This document shows positions 1 to 7,541 of a stretch of 29,643 bases of DNA, piece by piece. The position numbers and the translations under genes were made by a program. The notes beneath the pieces are model-generated. The model had not been told where the DNA came from and did no database searches. It was given only the letters and a program-made list of their open reading frames with translations. Within the stretch, counting starts at the first letter, position 1. Every line of letters begins with the position of its first letter. Source of the stretch: a virus; the IMG/VR virus record IMGVR_UViG_3300020438_004042, positions 1 through 29,643 of that record; one strand, written 5' to 3'.

Positions 1-669
1 GTATCAACCCCACAAAGACAAGATGGTGCTTGTGATATGCAAAATGTATTTGATTGCATTGATGAATCAAATGATAAACCAATATTAATTAAAAGCACAA
101 TTAGTTTAGAAGGTTGGCAACAACTTAAACAACAGTATCCTAACAAAGGCATAACGTTTAGCCCAGAGTTTTTGAGAGCAAAAACTGCCATAGAAGATTT
201 TAATAAACAACAAGTGATGTATTTTAGCAATGATGATTGTAATGACGACTGGGAGTTTTGGAGTAAACTTTTTTCAAGCAACAATAAAAATTTAAAATTT
301 AAATTAGCAAGTGCTGAAGAATTAATTCTATCAAAATATTTTAGAAACAGTTTCCTAGCAACAAAAGTTTCTTTCTTTAATCAAATATATGATTTGTGTT
401 CAAAACTTGATCTTAATTTTGACAAAGTAAGAGAATGCGTATCAGATGATCATCGAATAGGTGAAAGCCACAGTTATGTAACTGATGAAAGAGGTTTTGG
501 AGGACATTGTTTTCCAAAAGATACAAATGCATTAATTACAACAGCAAACAACAATGAAGTTGGGTTGTCTGTGATAAAAGAAGCAGTAAAATATAATAAT
601 TTTTGGCTTCGCTTAAATCAAGCAGTAAAAAATAATAAGGTAAAAGATGAAAGTAGGAATAACATTTAG
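1..669 (+). CDS. UDP-glucose/GDP-mannose dehydrogenase family protein, 5'-truncated by window edge
   Basis: The open frame runs in from base 1: the codons before the first ATG (37) read VSTPQRQDG, the usual VxTP...G stretch after the NAD-binding domain, so the gene starts upstream of the window. Counting from that ATG, AEELILSKYFRN (about 93-104) matches the central dimerisation helix with its Lys/Asn. GFGGHCFPKD (about 153-162) is the catalytic cysteine motif (C158). Such enzymes oxidise a UDP- or GDP-hexose to the uronic acid with two NAD+. Only about 52 residues follow the cysteine, so the usual roughly 110-residue C-terminal UDP-binding domain is absent and this is a short form. It overlaps the next gene by 23 nt. 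The family is clear; the substrate cannot be told. Confidence 0.85.
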   Translation, partial: VSTPQRQDGACDMQNVFDCIDESNDKPILIKSTISLEGWQQLKQQYPNKGITFSPEFLRAKTAIEDFNKQQVMYFSNDDCNDDWEFWSKLFSSNNKNLKFKLASAEELILSKYFRNSFLATKVSFFNQIYDLCSKLDLNFDKVRECVSDDHRIGESHSYVTDERGFGGHCFPKDTNALITTANNNEVGLSVIKEAVKYNNFWLRLNQAVKNNKVKDESRNNI

Positions 670-1060
670 TACATTTGACCTGTTACACGCAGGACATATT
701 TCTATGTTGCGTGAAGCAAAAGGTCAATGTGATTACTTAATTGTTGGTCTACAAAGTGATCCAACAATTGATAGGCCAGATACTAAAAACAAACCAATTC
801 AAACAATGTTTGAAAGGTATCTACAATTAAAAGCAGTTGAATATGTAAACGAGGTAGTTCCTTATCAAACAGAAAAAGATGTAATTGATATCTTGCAAAC
901 ATTGCCAATTGATGTTAGAATACTAGGTAAAGAATATAAAGAAAAAGATTTTACAGGCAAAGATGCTTGTAATCAACGTGGTATTGAACTGTACTTTAAT
1001 ACAAGAGATCATAGATTCAGCACTACAGATTTAAGAAAAAGGGTAGCAGATGGCAGATAG
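647..1060 (+). CDS. Cytidylyltransferase-like nucleotidyltransferase (TagD type)
   Basis: The 137-residue protein has the nucleotidyltransferase HxGH signature (HAGH, residues 14-17) straight after the GITFSTFDLL strand. Near the C-terminus it has FSTTDLRKR, matching the ISTT-[DE]-[IL] block of glycerol-3-phosphate cytidylyltransferases and related small alpha/beta enzymes. The length is normal for TagD/Gct-type proteins (about 130-140). Such enzymes activate a phosphorylated alcohol or sugar with CTP or ATP. The start has AAGG (637-640) at good spacing and lies inside the end of the dehydrogenase gene, which implies coupled translation and a joint role in sugar-nucleotide or surface polymer chemistry. 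The exact substrate is not visible. Confidence 0.8.
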   Translation: MKVGITFSTFDLLHAGHISMLREAKGQCDYLIVGLQSDPTIDRPDTKNKPIQTMFERYLQLKAVEYVNEVVPYQTEKDVIDILQTLPIDVRILGKEYKEKDFTGKDACNQRGIELYFNTRDHRFSTTDLRKRVADGR

Positions 1061-1562
1061 AAAAGTTTATTACAATTGGCAAGATATTGAAGATATGACA
1101 TCAGATATCATACAGCAAATTGCTGTTGACGGTGATGGATTTAAACCAGACTATGTGGTAGGACTAACACGTGGCGGACTGATTCCTGCGACAATGATCA
1201 GTCATTATTTTGAAGTGCCTATGCACACATTAGAAATAAAATTACGTGACCATGCAACTACACCAGAGTCAAATAAGTGGATGGCCCAAGATGCCCTTGA
1301 CGGTAAAAAGATTTTAATTGTTGATGACATCAATGACACAGGTGATACTCTTGCCTGGATAAAACAAGACTGGAACAACAGTGGTAAAATTATTAAAAAC
1401 AACAAGTCAGAAATTAATTGGGAAGACAATGTTAGATTCGCAGTATTAACAGAAAATGAACCAAGTAAGTTTGGTGATGTTGATTATGTTTCAAAATTCA
1501 TTAATAAAAATGAAGATCCTCAATGGTTAGTATATCCTTGGGAAGAATGGTGGGCAATATGA
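1050..1562 (+). CDS. Phosphoribosyltransferase (PRTase type I)
   Basis: This is a 170-residue protein with the type I PRPP-binding loop: hydrophobic strand KKILI followed by VDDINDTGDT (about 91-100). An upstream VVGLTRGGL stretch (36-44) matches the PPi-loop region of xanthine/hypoxanthine phosphoribosyltransferases. The family joins a nucleobase to PRPP, releasing pyrophosphate. The C-terminal WLVYPWEEWW resembles small Xpt/Gpt-like proteins. It starts 11 nt before the previous stop and its TGA overlaps the next ATG, so it belongs to a translationally coupled block. The base it uses is uncertain. A role in purine salvage for DNA replication or 7-deazaguanine synthesis is conceivable but not shown. 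Confidence 0.8.
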   Translation: MADRKVYYNWQDIEDMTSDIIQQIAVDGDGFKPDYVVGLTRGGLIPATMISHYFEVPMHTLEIKLRDHATTPESNKWMAQDALDGKKILIVDDINDTGDTLAWIKQDWNNSGKIIKNNKSEINWEDNVRFAVLTENEPSKFGDVDYVSKFINKNEDPQWLVYPWEEWWAI

Positions 1563-2017
1563 ACAAATGGGAAGATGAACCGTATCCATGGGCAAATGAA
1601 TCCGTGAATACAAATCCAAAAGAATTTAAAGACAGTGTATGGGCAAGTGGTGACAGGAAGCCAGTACATGAAGAACCGTGTTACGCAATTTACGAGGACA
1701 AATATCCCGTAAAAAAAGGACATCTGTTGTTTATTCCAAAAACCAAAGACGCTCCAGGTATGATTGGGCTATGTTTCCAAGAAGCATACCGCAAAGGAAC
1801 TGAAATGGTCAATGAAGGAAAAATTACAGGTTTTAATCTAGGTATGAACTTTGGAGAGTCAGCAGGTCAAAGTATATTTTGGCCACATGTACATTTTATT
1901 CCAAGAACTGATGGTGACCAAACAGGTAGACCAAAAGGAGTGAGACGTGCATATCCTGATGATCCATATCAATCAGAAAACATAAAGAAAACAAAAAAAC
2001 ATAAGGAAGAGTCATGA
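1559..2017 (+). CDS. HIT-like (histidine triad superfamily) protein
   Basis: The ATG at 1559 overlaps the preceding TGA; longer upstream starts in this frame would run into the previous gene. The 152-residue protein has KKGHLLFIP (52-60) and GQSIFWPHVHFIPR (103-116), the layout of HIT nucleotide hydrolases/transferases, whose motif is H-phi-H-phi-H. Here the first histidine position is Trp, and His110 and His112 are kept, so the triad is degenerate. The family acts on the alpha-phosphate of nucleotides such as ApppA or NMP-X. The C-terminus (about 137-152) is a lysine/glutamate-rich tail. Activity is uncertain because of the altered triad. Confidence 0.65.
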   Translation: MNKWEDEPYPWANESVNTNPKEFKDSVWASGDRKPVHEEPCYAIYEDKYPVKKGHLLFIPKTKDAPGMIGLCFQEAYRKGTEMVNEGKITGFNLGMNFGESAGQSIFWPHVHFIPRTDGDQTGRPKGVRRAYPDDPYQSENIKKTKKHKEES

Positions 2018-2553
2018 ACTTTAAAATACCAAAAGTAACATTTAGAACCAGAGAAGGTGATGAAGTAGAAACTGATGGCGGTTGTGCTATTGGTGGGCAA
2101 TGGATAAACAAAACCACTGACGATTATTTTAAAAACAAAAGAGTAGTGTTGTTTAGTTTACCAGGAGCATTTACACCAACCTGTTCATCTCAGCAGTTGC
2201 CTGGGTTTGAAGAACAATACAACAGAATGAAAGAATTAGGGATTGATGAAGTATATTGTATATCAGTGAATGATTCTTTTGTGATGAATGCATGGGCGTT
2301 GCATATGAATGTACAAAATGTGAAAATGATTCCAGATGGTTCTGGAAACTTCACAAGGTTTATGGGTATGCTAATTGGAAAAAATCATTTAGGATTTGGT
2401 AATAGAAGTTGGAGATATATGTGTGTGGTCAAAAATGGAGTTGTTGAAAAGTGGTGGCAAGAGCCGGGCATCAACAATGAAGGAATAGATGACGATCCAT
2501 ATATTGAAACAACACCTGACAATATGCTTGAATACTTGGAAAATATTGCTTGA
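2014..2553 (+). CDS. Peroxiredoxin (Prx5/AhpE-like thiol peroxidase)
   Basis: The 179-residue protein contains the Prx5-type active site PGAFTPTCSSQQLPGF (about 50-65). Cys57 is the expected peroxidatic cysteine, and the Pro/Thr around it form the catalytic pocket. It reduces H2O2 or alkyl hydroperoxides in the cytoplasm using a thiol partner. A glutaredoxin encoded at 7542 in this window is a possible reductant, because some bacterial Prx5 proteins are glutaredoxin-fused. The start has a strong AAGGAAGAG ribosome site and an ATGA overlap with the HIT gene. The stop codon lies within the -35 box of the next promoter. It may protect phage replication from oxidative stress in surface seawater. 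Confidence 0.9.
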   Translation: MNFKIPKVTFRTREGDEVETDGGCAIGGQWINKTTDDYFKNKRVVLFSLPGAFTPTCSSQQLPGFEEQYNRMKELGIDEVYCISVNDSFVMNAWALHMNVQNVKMIPDGSGNFTRFMGMLIGKNHLGFGNRSWRYMCVVKNGVVEKWWQEPGINNEGIDDDPYIETTPDNMLEYLENIA

Positions 2554-2577
2554 CAGATTGCCTAAATACTATATAAT
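2550..2577 (+). promoter_or_regulatory. Sigma70-like promoter with internal CTAAATA box (upstream of queE-like gene)
   Basis: TTGACA (2550-2555) and TATAAT (2572-2577), both perfect, lie 16 nt apart. CTAAATA (2562-2568) sits in the spacer exactly 6 nt after the -35 box. The predicted start is near 2584, followed by a GGAG ribosome site (2590-2593) and ATG 2602. The same layout recurs at 4192 and 22703. Confidence 0.8.
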
Positions 2578-2601
2578 AGGTAGTATAATGGAGAATATTG
2601 T

Positions 2602-3528
2602 ATGACATTGTCACAACATGAGTTTGGTAAAACTGTAGAAAAAAAGTTTTATTATTCTGAAATATTTCACAGTATTCAAGGTGAAGGACATTACACAGGT
2701 GTTCCTACTGCTTGGATACGTTTCTTCTTGTGCAATTTACAATGCAATGGGTTTGGACAAATAGATCCAACCAACCCTGACACATATGATTTGCCATTTG
2801 AAAATTTTGATGTATCAAGTGTAGACAAAGTTGAAGACTTGCCTGTGTGGGACAAAGGTTGTGATTCAAGTTACACTTGGGCTAAGAAGTTTAAAGAGCT
2901 GATGGGTCAAGAAACGCCAACTGTGATGGCAAACAAAATAGTTGATATAATGAAGAATGAAAGTAATCCACAAGGATTATTTAAACACCCAGTAACAGGG
3001 CAAAGTCAACATTTGTGTATCACAGGTGGAGAGCCATTGATGGTTACAGGACAAACAGCAACCATAGGCATATATGAAGAACTTGAAAGACAAGGCAACT
3101 TGCCTGGGTCGATGACGTTTGAAACTAATGGTACACAAAAACTTAGACAGCCATTTATTGATTGGGTAAACAGAATAGACACAGAAATATTCTTTAGTTG
3201 TAGTCCTAAATTGTTTACAGTATCAGGTGAAAAGAGAGAAAAAGCAATTAAGCCTGAGATTGTGGCAGAGTATAGAAAACTTTCTAACAAAGGACAATTA
3301 AAGTTTGTGGTAGGTCCAGATGATAGAGAGTGGGAAGAAATGGAAGAAGTAATTAAACTTTTTAAAGCAGAAGGTGTTGACTGGCCAGTATGGGTTATGC
3401 CAACAGGTGCAAGAGAAGAAGAACAAACAGCAGGTGCAGGCAAGGTGGCTGAAAAGGCGTTTAAACGTGGTTACAATGTTGCGGCAAGAGTTCACGTTTA
3501 TCTTTTTGGTAATGCTATAGGAACATAA
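2602..3528 (+). CDS. queE: 7-carboxy-7-deazaguanine synthase-like radical SAM protein (QueE-like)
   Basis: The 308-residue protein opens with HSIQGEGHYTGVPTAWIRF (23-41), the QueE start block. It continues with C44-NLQ-C48, ITGGEPL (140-146), FETNGT (173-178), SCSPKL (199-204) and a C-terminal FGNAIGT, all typical of QueE. QueE converts 6-carboxy-tetrahydropterin to 7-carboxy-7-deazaguanine, the ring-forming step toward preQ0. The radical SAM cluster normally has CX3CX2C. Here the third cysteine appears to be C87 in GCDSSYTW, after a 38-residue insert (CX3CX38C). The flanking CDSxYTW matches the usual W-C-D-T/S-xYTW, so the motif is split rather than lost. It has its own strong promoter. Together with the DpdA-like gene at 23510 it points to 7-deazaguanine DNA modification. 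Confidence 0.88.
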   Translation: MTLSQHEFGKTVEKKFYYSEIFHSIQGEGHYTGVPTAWIRFFLCNLQCNGFGQIDPTNPDTYDLPFENFDVSSVDKVEDLPVWDKGCDSSYTWAKKFKELMGQETPTVMANKIVDIMKNESNPQGLFKHPVTGQSQHLCITGGEPLMVTGQTATIGIYEELERQGNLPGSMTFETNGTQKLRQPFIDWVNRIDTEIFFSCSPKLFTVSGEKREKAIKPEIVAEYRKLSNKGQLKFVVGPDDREWEEMEEVIKLFKAEGVDWPVWVMPTGAREEEQTAGAGKVAEKAFKRGYNVAARVHVYLFGNAIGT

Positions 3529-3851
3529 TGAAAGCACATTTAAAAGTTTTATGGTTTAAAGCAGAAGACAAAGCACTTGAATACAGCAAGTTAGATATAT
3601 TTAAAGTAATATCAAAATTGTTTTACACAGCGGCATTATTGATAATGTGTACAGTGGTGTTTGCAATATTTGGTATACATGCAATATGGACATTACTGAA
3701 AGACAGATATACACAACAAGTCCAAACAAAAAATAACAATAATAATATTGAAACAGTAGATGAATATTCAGCAGATGATGAATATGTGTTGCCTGACAAA
3801 GTAGAGCCAGGAGAACTAGATCCAGTTGAAAGAATTAGAAAATGGATGTAA
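3528..3851 (+). CDS. Small single-pass membrane protein, unknown function
   Basis: This 107-residue protein starts in a TAATG overlap with the QueE-like gene. It has one long hydrophobic segment (about residues 31-57, LFYTAALLIMCTVVFAIFGI), preceded by a positively charged N-terminus. A hydrophilic, asparagine- and acid-rich C-terminal tail (about 58-107) follows, which suggests an N-in inner membrane protein with a periplasmic tail. The last codons overlap the HNH-like gene start. I recognise no family. Confidence 0.65.
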   Translation: MKAHLKVLWFKAEDKALEYSKLDIFKVISKLFYTAALLIMCTVVFAIFGIHAIWTLLKDRYTQQVQTKNNNNNIETVDEYSADDEYVLPDKVEPGELDPVERIRKWM

Positions 3852-4195
3852 CTAAATTAAAATTTATTCAACAAAATATTAGTCGTGCTAAAAACAGAGG
3901 AAACAAATCTTGGCCAAGTGAAATAACTAAATTTGAAGTTTACAATATTGGAGAACGTCAAAACTGGAAGTGTGCAATCACAGGAGATAATTTAGAATTT
4001 GTGCGTGGTGGAACACATTGGCAAAATAAATGGTGTAATCCTCAATCATGCACAATTGATAGGATTGATCCAAAAAAAGGATATACAACAGACAATATTC
4101 AATTGTTAACTCACAAAGCAAACACATGGAAAAGTTCATTTACACACCAAGAATTAAGAGATTTAAGTGAAAGATTTCTTCAAAAGACTACTTGA
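3842..4195 (+). CDS. HNH-like endonuclease domain protein
   Basis: The 117-residue protein has the HNH/endonuclease VII-like layout: WKCAITG (42-48, Cys44), then CTIDRIDPKKGYTTDNIQLL (70-89), with a later Lys97 near NTWKSS. In typical HNH proteins the first strand ends in DH; here the position reads DRID, so the general-base histidine is not obvious. KGYT.DNIQ is strongly characteristic of phage HNH proteins, where the Asn orders the metal site. It could be a free-standing homing nuclease, a DNA-repair nuclease or a catalytically weakened relative. Only Cys44, Cys65 and Cys70 are available for zinc. It overlaps the membrane protein gene by 10 nt and is followed by a promoter. Confidence 0.6.
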   Translation: MDVTKLKFIQQNISRAKNRGNKSWPSEITKFEVYNIGERQNWKCAITGDNLEFVRGGTHWQNKWCNPQSCTIDRIDPKKGYTTDNIQLLTHKANTWKSSFTHQELRDLSERFLQKTT

Positions 4196-4219
4196 CAAAA
4201 CCGCTAAATATGTTATAAT
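4192..4219 (+). promoter_or_regulatory. Sigma70-like extended -10 promoter with internal CTAAATA box
   Basis: TTGACA (4192-4197) and TATAAT (4214-4219) are 16 nt apart, with TG at 4211-4212 giving an extended -10. CTAAATA (4204-4210) begins 6 nt after the -35 box, as in the promoters at 2550 and 22703. The predicted start is near 4226, 28 nt upstream of the small ORF at 4254. Confidence 0.8.
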
Positions 4220-4253
4220 GACTTATATAGAATACTTAAAATGGAGAATAGAA

Positions 4254-4322
4254 ATGCTTAAATTTGACAATGTAATTTTATTCCCCGTAGAAAAGACAAT
4301 AAAAAATGACAAAGAAAAATAA
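4254..4322 (+). CDS. 22-residue ORF, possible leader peptide
   Basis: ATG 4254 follows AATGGAGAATA, the same ribosome-site string found before the QueE-like gene, and is the first start codon downstream of the 4192 promoter. The ORF reads MLKFDNVILFPVEKT and so on for 22 residues, ending at TAA 4320-4322. It overlaps the next gene start (ATG 4306) in another frame by 17 nt. That next gene has only a weak ribosome site of its own. Translation of the short ORF may therefore deliver ribosomes to it. I recognise no family; it may be a real micropeptide. Confidence 0.5.
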   Translation: MLKFDNVILFPVEKTIKNDKEK

Positions 4323-4728
4323 AATACCATTTAACTTAAATCCAAAAGGATGGTTACTAAAAGGCAAAGACAAAGAACGTGCTAAAGCACAACATGAACT
4401 ATCAGGTACAGAACTTGATAAAAAACTTGCTGACATAGATGACAAGCCTTTTGTGACTGTATTGAATACGAACTTTGATCCAGACAATCCAAAGAAAGGA
4501 TACTTTGAATTAGACTGGAATCAATCATTTATTGATATGTTATCTAAGAACAATTACACAGGTGTAACAGATGACGAAATTGTTAACAAATGGTTTGATG
4601 ATCTTTGCCGAGGCATTGTTTTAGAAACCATGGACCAAGATGTGTTTGACGAATTAAAAGCACAACAAGAAAACAGAGAAAAAATTTCTAAAACTGAACT
4701 CAATGATGGCAAAGTAGAATATTCGTGA
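4306..4728 (+). CDS. Hypothetical protein, hydrophilic, upstream of RNase H
   Basis: This is a 140-residue soluble, charged protein with no membrane segment. The N-terminal 35 residues are Lys-rich (basic). The centre, about 45-105, has a folded-looking pattern with VTVLNTNFDPDNPKKGYFELDW and a helical WFDDLCRGIVLETMDQDVFDEL stretch. It ends in a charged helix. It is the first substantial gene after the 4192 promoter, and its TGA overlaps the GTG start of the RNase H gene. The position next to T4-type replication genes suggests an early or middle function, but I do not recognise the family. Confidence 0.75.
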   Translation: MTKKNKIPFNLNPKGWLLKGKDKERAKAQHELSGTELDKKLADIDDKPFVTVLNTNFDPDNPKKGYFELDWNQSFIDMLSKNNYTGVTDDEIVNKWFDDLCRGIVLETMDQDVFDELKAQQENREKISKTELNDGKVEYS

Positions 4729-5717
4729 CATACATATTAGTAGATACAGCAAACACATTTTTTAGAGCTAGACACGTTTCCAGCAGAGGCACTGACTTGG
4801 ACACAAAGATCAGTCTAGCATTTCATATACTTTTCAATTCACTTAAAAAAGCCAACACAATGTTTTCAGGCAAACATGTGGTATTTTGCTTAGAAGGTAG
4901 AAGTTGGCGTAAAGATTTTTATGAACCATACAAAAAGAATCGTGCAGTTGTTCTTGACAAAAGAACTGAACGTGAAAAAGAAGAAGATGACTTTTGGTGG
5001 GAAGCATTTGATCATTTCTGTACATTCGTAAAAGAGAATTCGAATTGTTCTGTGTTGCGTGAACCAACATCAGAAGCAGATGACTTGATTGCACTTTGGA
5101 TACAAGCACACCCAGATGACAAACACGTTGTGATATCATCTGACTCAGACTTTTATCAATTGATTACTCCTAATGTATCTTTATACAATGGTGTTGCCAA
5201 TCAAATAGTAACAGCAAATGGTTTTTATGATGAAAAAGATCGTCCTATCAAAGACAAGAAAACAGGTGAAACAAAACTGCCACCTAATCCAGAGTGGTTG
5301 TTGTTTGAAAAATGTATGAGAGGTGACTCAACAGACAATGTATTTTCAGCATATCCAAAAGTGCGTAAGAACAAACTTGAAGAAGCATTTAATGACAGAG
5401 ACAATCAAGGCTTTGTATGGAACAATATGATGCTACAACGTTGGACAGATCACAATGGCGTGGAACACAGAGTTAAAGAGTGTTACGAAAGAAACAAGAA
5501 GTTGATTGATCTTACACAGCAACCAGAAGAAATTAGAACCAAAGTGTTTGCAGAAATACTACAAGCACAAAATCCAAAACATGTTGATCAAGTAGGAATA
5601 CGTTTCATGAAGTTCTGTGCCAAGTATGGCTTAACAAAACTTGCTGAACAGCCAACTGATCATGCACAATATTTAAACGCAGGATACCCAGGTGTTGAAA
5701 GCCAAACAAATAATTAA
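4725..5717 (+). CDS. rnh: RNase H / 5'-3' flap nuclease (T4 Rnh-like)
   Basis: The 330-residue protein begins at GTG 4725, overlapping the previous TGA. It has the FEN/5'-nuclease pattern: YILVDTANTFFRAR (3-16, Asp7), the Lys/Arg arch region (about 62-84), SEADDLIALW (116-125), SSDSDFYQLI (138-147) and GDSTDN (200-205). These supply the acidic residues that bind two metals. T4 RNase H removes RNA primers and some adjacent DNA from lagging-strand fragments together with gp32 and gp45. The length is close to T4 Rnh (305). It belongs with the polymerase (17196) and clamp (22767) of this window. Confidence 0.9.
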   Translation: MTYILVDTANTFFRARHVSSRGTDLDTKISLAFHILFNSLKKANTMFSGKHVVFCLEGRSWRKDFYEPYKKNRAVVLDKRTEREKEEDDFWWEAFDHFCTFVKENSNCSVLREPTSEADDLIALWIQAHPDDKHVVISSDSDFYQLITPNVSLYNGVANQIVTANGFYDEKDRPIKDKKTGETKLPPNPEWLLFEKCMRGDSTDNVFSAYPKVRKNKLEEAFNDRDNQGFVWNNMMLQRWTDHNGVEHRVKECYERNKKLIDLTQQPEEIRTKVFAEILQAQNPKHVDQVGIRFMKFCAKYGLTKLAEQPTDHAQYLNAGYPGVESQTNN

Positions 5718-6201
5718 AAATTCATTTTGGATCTTAGAAGCCAACGAACAAAAGATTGGCACTATGAGACATGCCAACAACACATGGCAAGTACTACTTG
5801 AAAAAGACAAACAAGATTTCCATTCATATGACAACGTGATTGAATTTTTAGGAGAGGATCCTTTAAAACCAGACAACAAAACATCAGCACAACAACCAGT
5901 ACTGGGTGACTTTGATGTTGAAGGATACTCTACTCCCGTACAACCTTACAATGTAGAAAAGTACAAATCACTGCCTACATACACAAAAACACCAAAATCT
6001 AATGTAAAATACAGTGCAGGATATTACGGTATTGAGTTTTCCAAAGGTTGGGTGCCGTCATTTAATCCTAAATTAAACACTTTGCTAGAAGGTGCTATCT
6101 CGTTTGTTGGTCCTTTCCATTCAGAAATGGAAATGAATATCAACATAAATAATAAAAAGCGAGAACGAAAGCACACACATGGCACAGTACAACAACATTA
6201 A
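5692..6201 (+). CDS. Conserved-looking hypothetical protein downstream of rnh
   Basis: The 169-residue protein starts at GTG 5692 (TTG 5695 is the alternative), overlapping the end of rnh by 26 nt. No ATG is available near the start. The N-terminal 50 residues (FWILEANEQKIGTMRHANNTW) resemble a small beta domain that reads like a cofactor or nucleic-acid binding fold. The middle is Pro/Thr/Tyr-rich. A compact segment, YYGIEFSKGWVPSFNPKLNTLLEG, follows, then a basic tail. In T4 the genes after rnh include dsbA and 33; I cannot match this protein to either. Function unknown. Confidence 0.7.
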   Translation: MLKAKQIIKNSFWILEANEQKIGTMRHANNTWQVLLEKDKQDFHSYDNVIEFLGEDPLKPDNKTSAQQPVLGDFDVEGYSTPVQPYNVEKYKSLPTYTKTPKSNVKYSAGYYGIEFSKGWVPSFNPKLNTLLEGAISFVGPFHSEMEMNININNKKRERKHTHGTVQQH

Positions 6202-6388
6202 GAACTTCTGCAACAGAGTAATTCATTTAGAAAAGACTGGCAGTAAAGAAATTCGCCTCACACAATCAGAGGCAGTTGTCCTTATGTCTGAGCTAAACCA
6301 GTTGTTACTAGAACAACTTAAACCTGCACAAACACAACGTACATCGGTACAACCAACATCAGTGTCAGTAGATGCAGGAACATTTTAG
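6179..6388 (+). CDS. Small hypothetical protein (69 aa)
   Basis: The ATG at 6179 overlaps the previous gene by 23 nt. The protein has a helical N-terminal two thirds (LTQSEAVVLMSELNQLLLEQL, about 27-47) and a low-complexity Gln/Thr/Ser tail. It has no membrane segment. The helical region with a flexible tail is reminiscent of small DNA-replication or transcription accessory proteins, but nothing identifies it. It is 8 nt from the protease gene downstream. Confidence 0.6.
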   Translation: MAQYNNIKNFCNRVIHLEKTGSKEIRLTQSEAVVLMSELNQLLLEQLKPAQTQRTSVQPTSVSVDAGTF

Positions 6389-6396
6389 GAAATACA

Positions 6397-7539
6397 ATGA
6401 TAACAAGATTAAATTTTACCTTAACTGTATTTACACTGGTACTATTTTTAGCAGGTAACAGTTATTCATCAGCATCACACGATGATGGAAACCCAAACAC
6501 TTTTACAGTTGATTCTTTACATGAAATGAACACAGTTGAATTGGTTGATAAAGTTATACCAACAGTGGTGTATATTTTTATGCAAAAAAACCAATCAGCA
6601 TCAGCAGAAGGATTTGGAGGGTTAATGCCTGAAACACAAGTTCCACAAGCAGGTGTTGGCACAGGTTTTTTTATAAATGATCAAGGGTACATTGTTACCA
6701 ATGCACACGTAGTAAAAGATACTCAAACGTTGACCATATACTATTGGGATTCACCATTAGAATATGATCAAGCACAGATTGTTGGTATGGATGAAATTGC
6801 CGACATTGCTGTGATTAAAATTATGCCAGAAGGTCCGACAGAACATGTAACCTGGGGAAACAGTGAAAATGTGAATCTTGGCGAAGATGTTGTAGCAATA
6901 GGGCATGGATTGAGTATGCCGTTTGCAGTTACTAAAGGTATTATCAGCATGACACATAGGCAACCTGATATGACAAAGCCGATGATACTGTACAATCAAT
7001 CAGATACAGTTATTAATCAAGGTAACTCAGGTGGTCCTTTGTTTAACATGCGTGGCGAAGTTGTTGGAGTTAACACTTTGTTGTTTTCAAAAACAGGAGC
7101 ATTTTCAGGTGTTGGTTTTTCAGTACCATCAAACCTAGCAAAAAGATCAGTGGATCAGATTATGGAAACTGCTGAATTTGATTCTCAAGGTAACGTTATC
7201 AAACAAGGAGAAGTGACCTATCCTGCAATTGGTATAAGATTCAGTGCAATTGAAACTATGGAAGAACGCAACAAGTTAAAAGACATAGGCATAGTTTCTT
7301 TAGTAAAAGTACAAGAAACACCAATTACTGGTGCGGCATATGAAGCAGGTATGCTACCAGGAGATGTTATTGTTAAAGTAGGTGGAAAAGAAATATATAC
7401 ATCTATTGACTTAATACGTCAATTATGGTATAATGACATAGGTGATATACTAGAAATTGAAGTTTATAGAGACAATAAGTATGTTACATTAGACGTAAAA
7501 TTAAAAGAGTTTACATTTATTAAAAAAGAAGGAAAATAA
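6397..7539 (+). CDS. HtrA/Deg-like exported serine protease with PDZ domain
   Basis: The 380-residue protein has a signal peptide (hydrophobic about 5-20, AGNSYSSA near 19-26) followed by a trypsin-like domain. The triad is complete: TNAHVV (His104), DIADIAVIK region (Asp136) and NQGNSGGPL (Ser211). A single PDZ domain follows at about 260-375, with AGMLPGDVIVKVGG as its ligand-loop signature. HtrA/Deg proteases degrade or refold damaged proteins in the periplasm. A phage version could cleave envelope proteins, clear misfolded exported proteins or aid release. It lacks the second PDZ of DegP, so it is nearer DegS/one-PDZ forms. The ATG 6397 has an AGGA ribosome site. Confidence 0.92.
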   Translation: MITRLNFTLTVFTLVLFLAGNSYSSASHDDGNPNTFTVDSLHEMNTVELVDKVIPTVVYIFMQKNQSASAEGFGGLMPETQVPQAGVGTGFFINDQGYIVTNAHVVKDTQTLTIYYWDSPLEYDQAQIVGMDEIADIAVIKIMPEGPTEHVTWGNSENVNLGEDVVAIGHGLSMPFAVTKGIISMTHRQPDMTKPMILYNQSDTVINQGNSGGPLFNMRGEVVGVNTLLFSKTGAFSGVGFSVPSNLAKRSVDQIMETAEFDSQGNVIKQGEVTYPAIGIRFSAIETMEERNKLKDIGIVSLVKVQETPITGAAYEAGMLPGDVIVKVGGKEIYTSIDLIRQLWYNDIGDILEIEVYRDNKYVTLDVKLKEFTFIKKEGK

Positions 7540-7541
7540 TA

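Noticed and set aside
2640-2875. QueE-like gene as a broken pseudogene
   Set aside because: The third cluster cysteine seems displaced by an insert, the frame is intact, all other motifs are kept and the gene has its own strong promoter.
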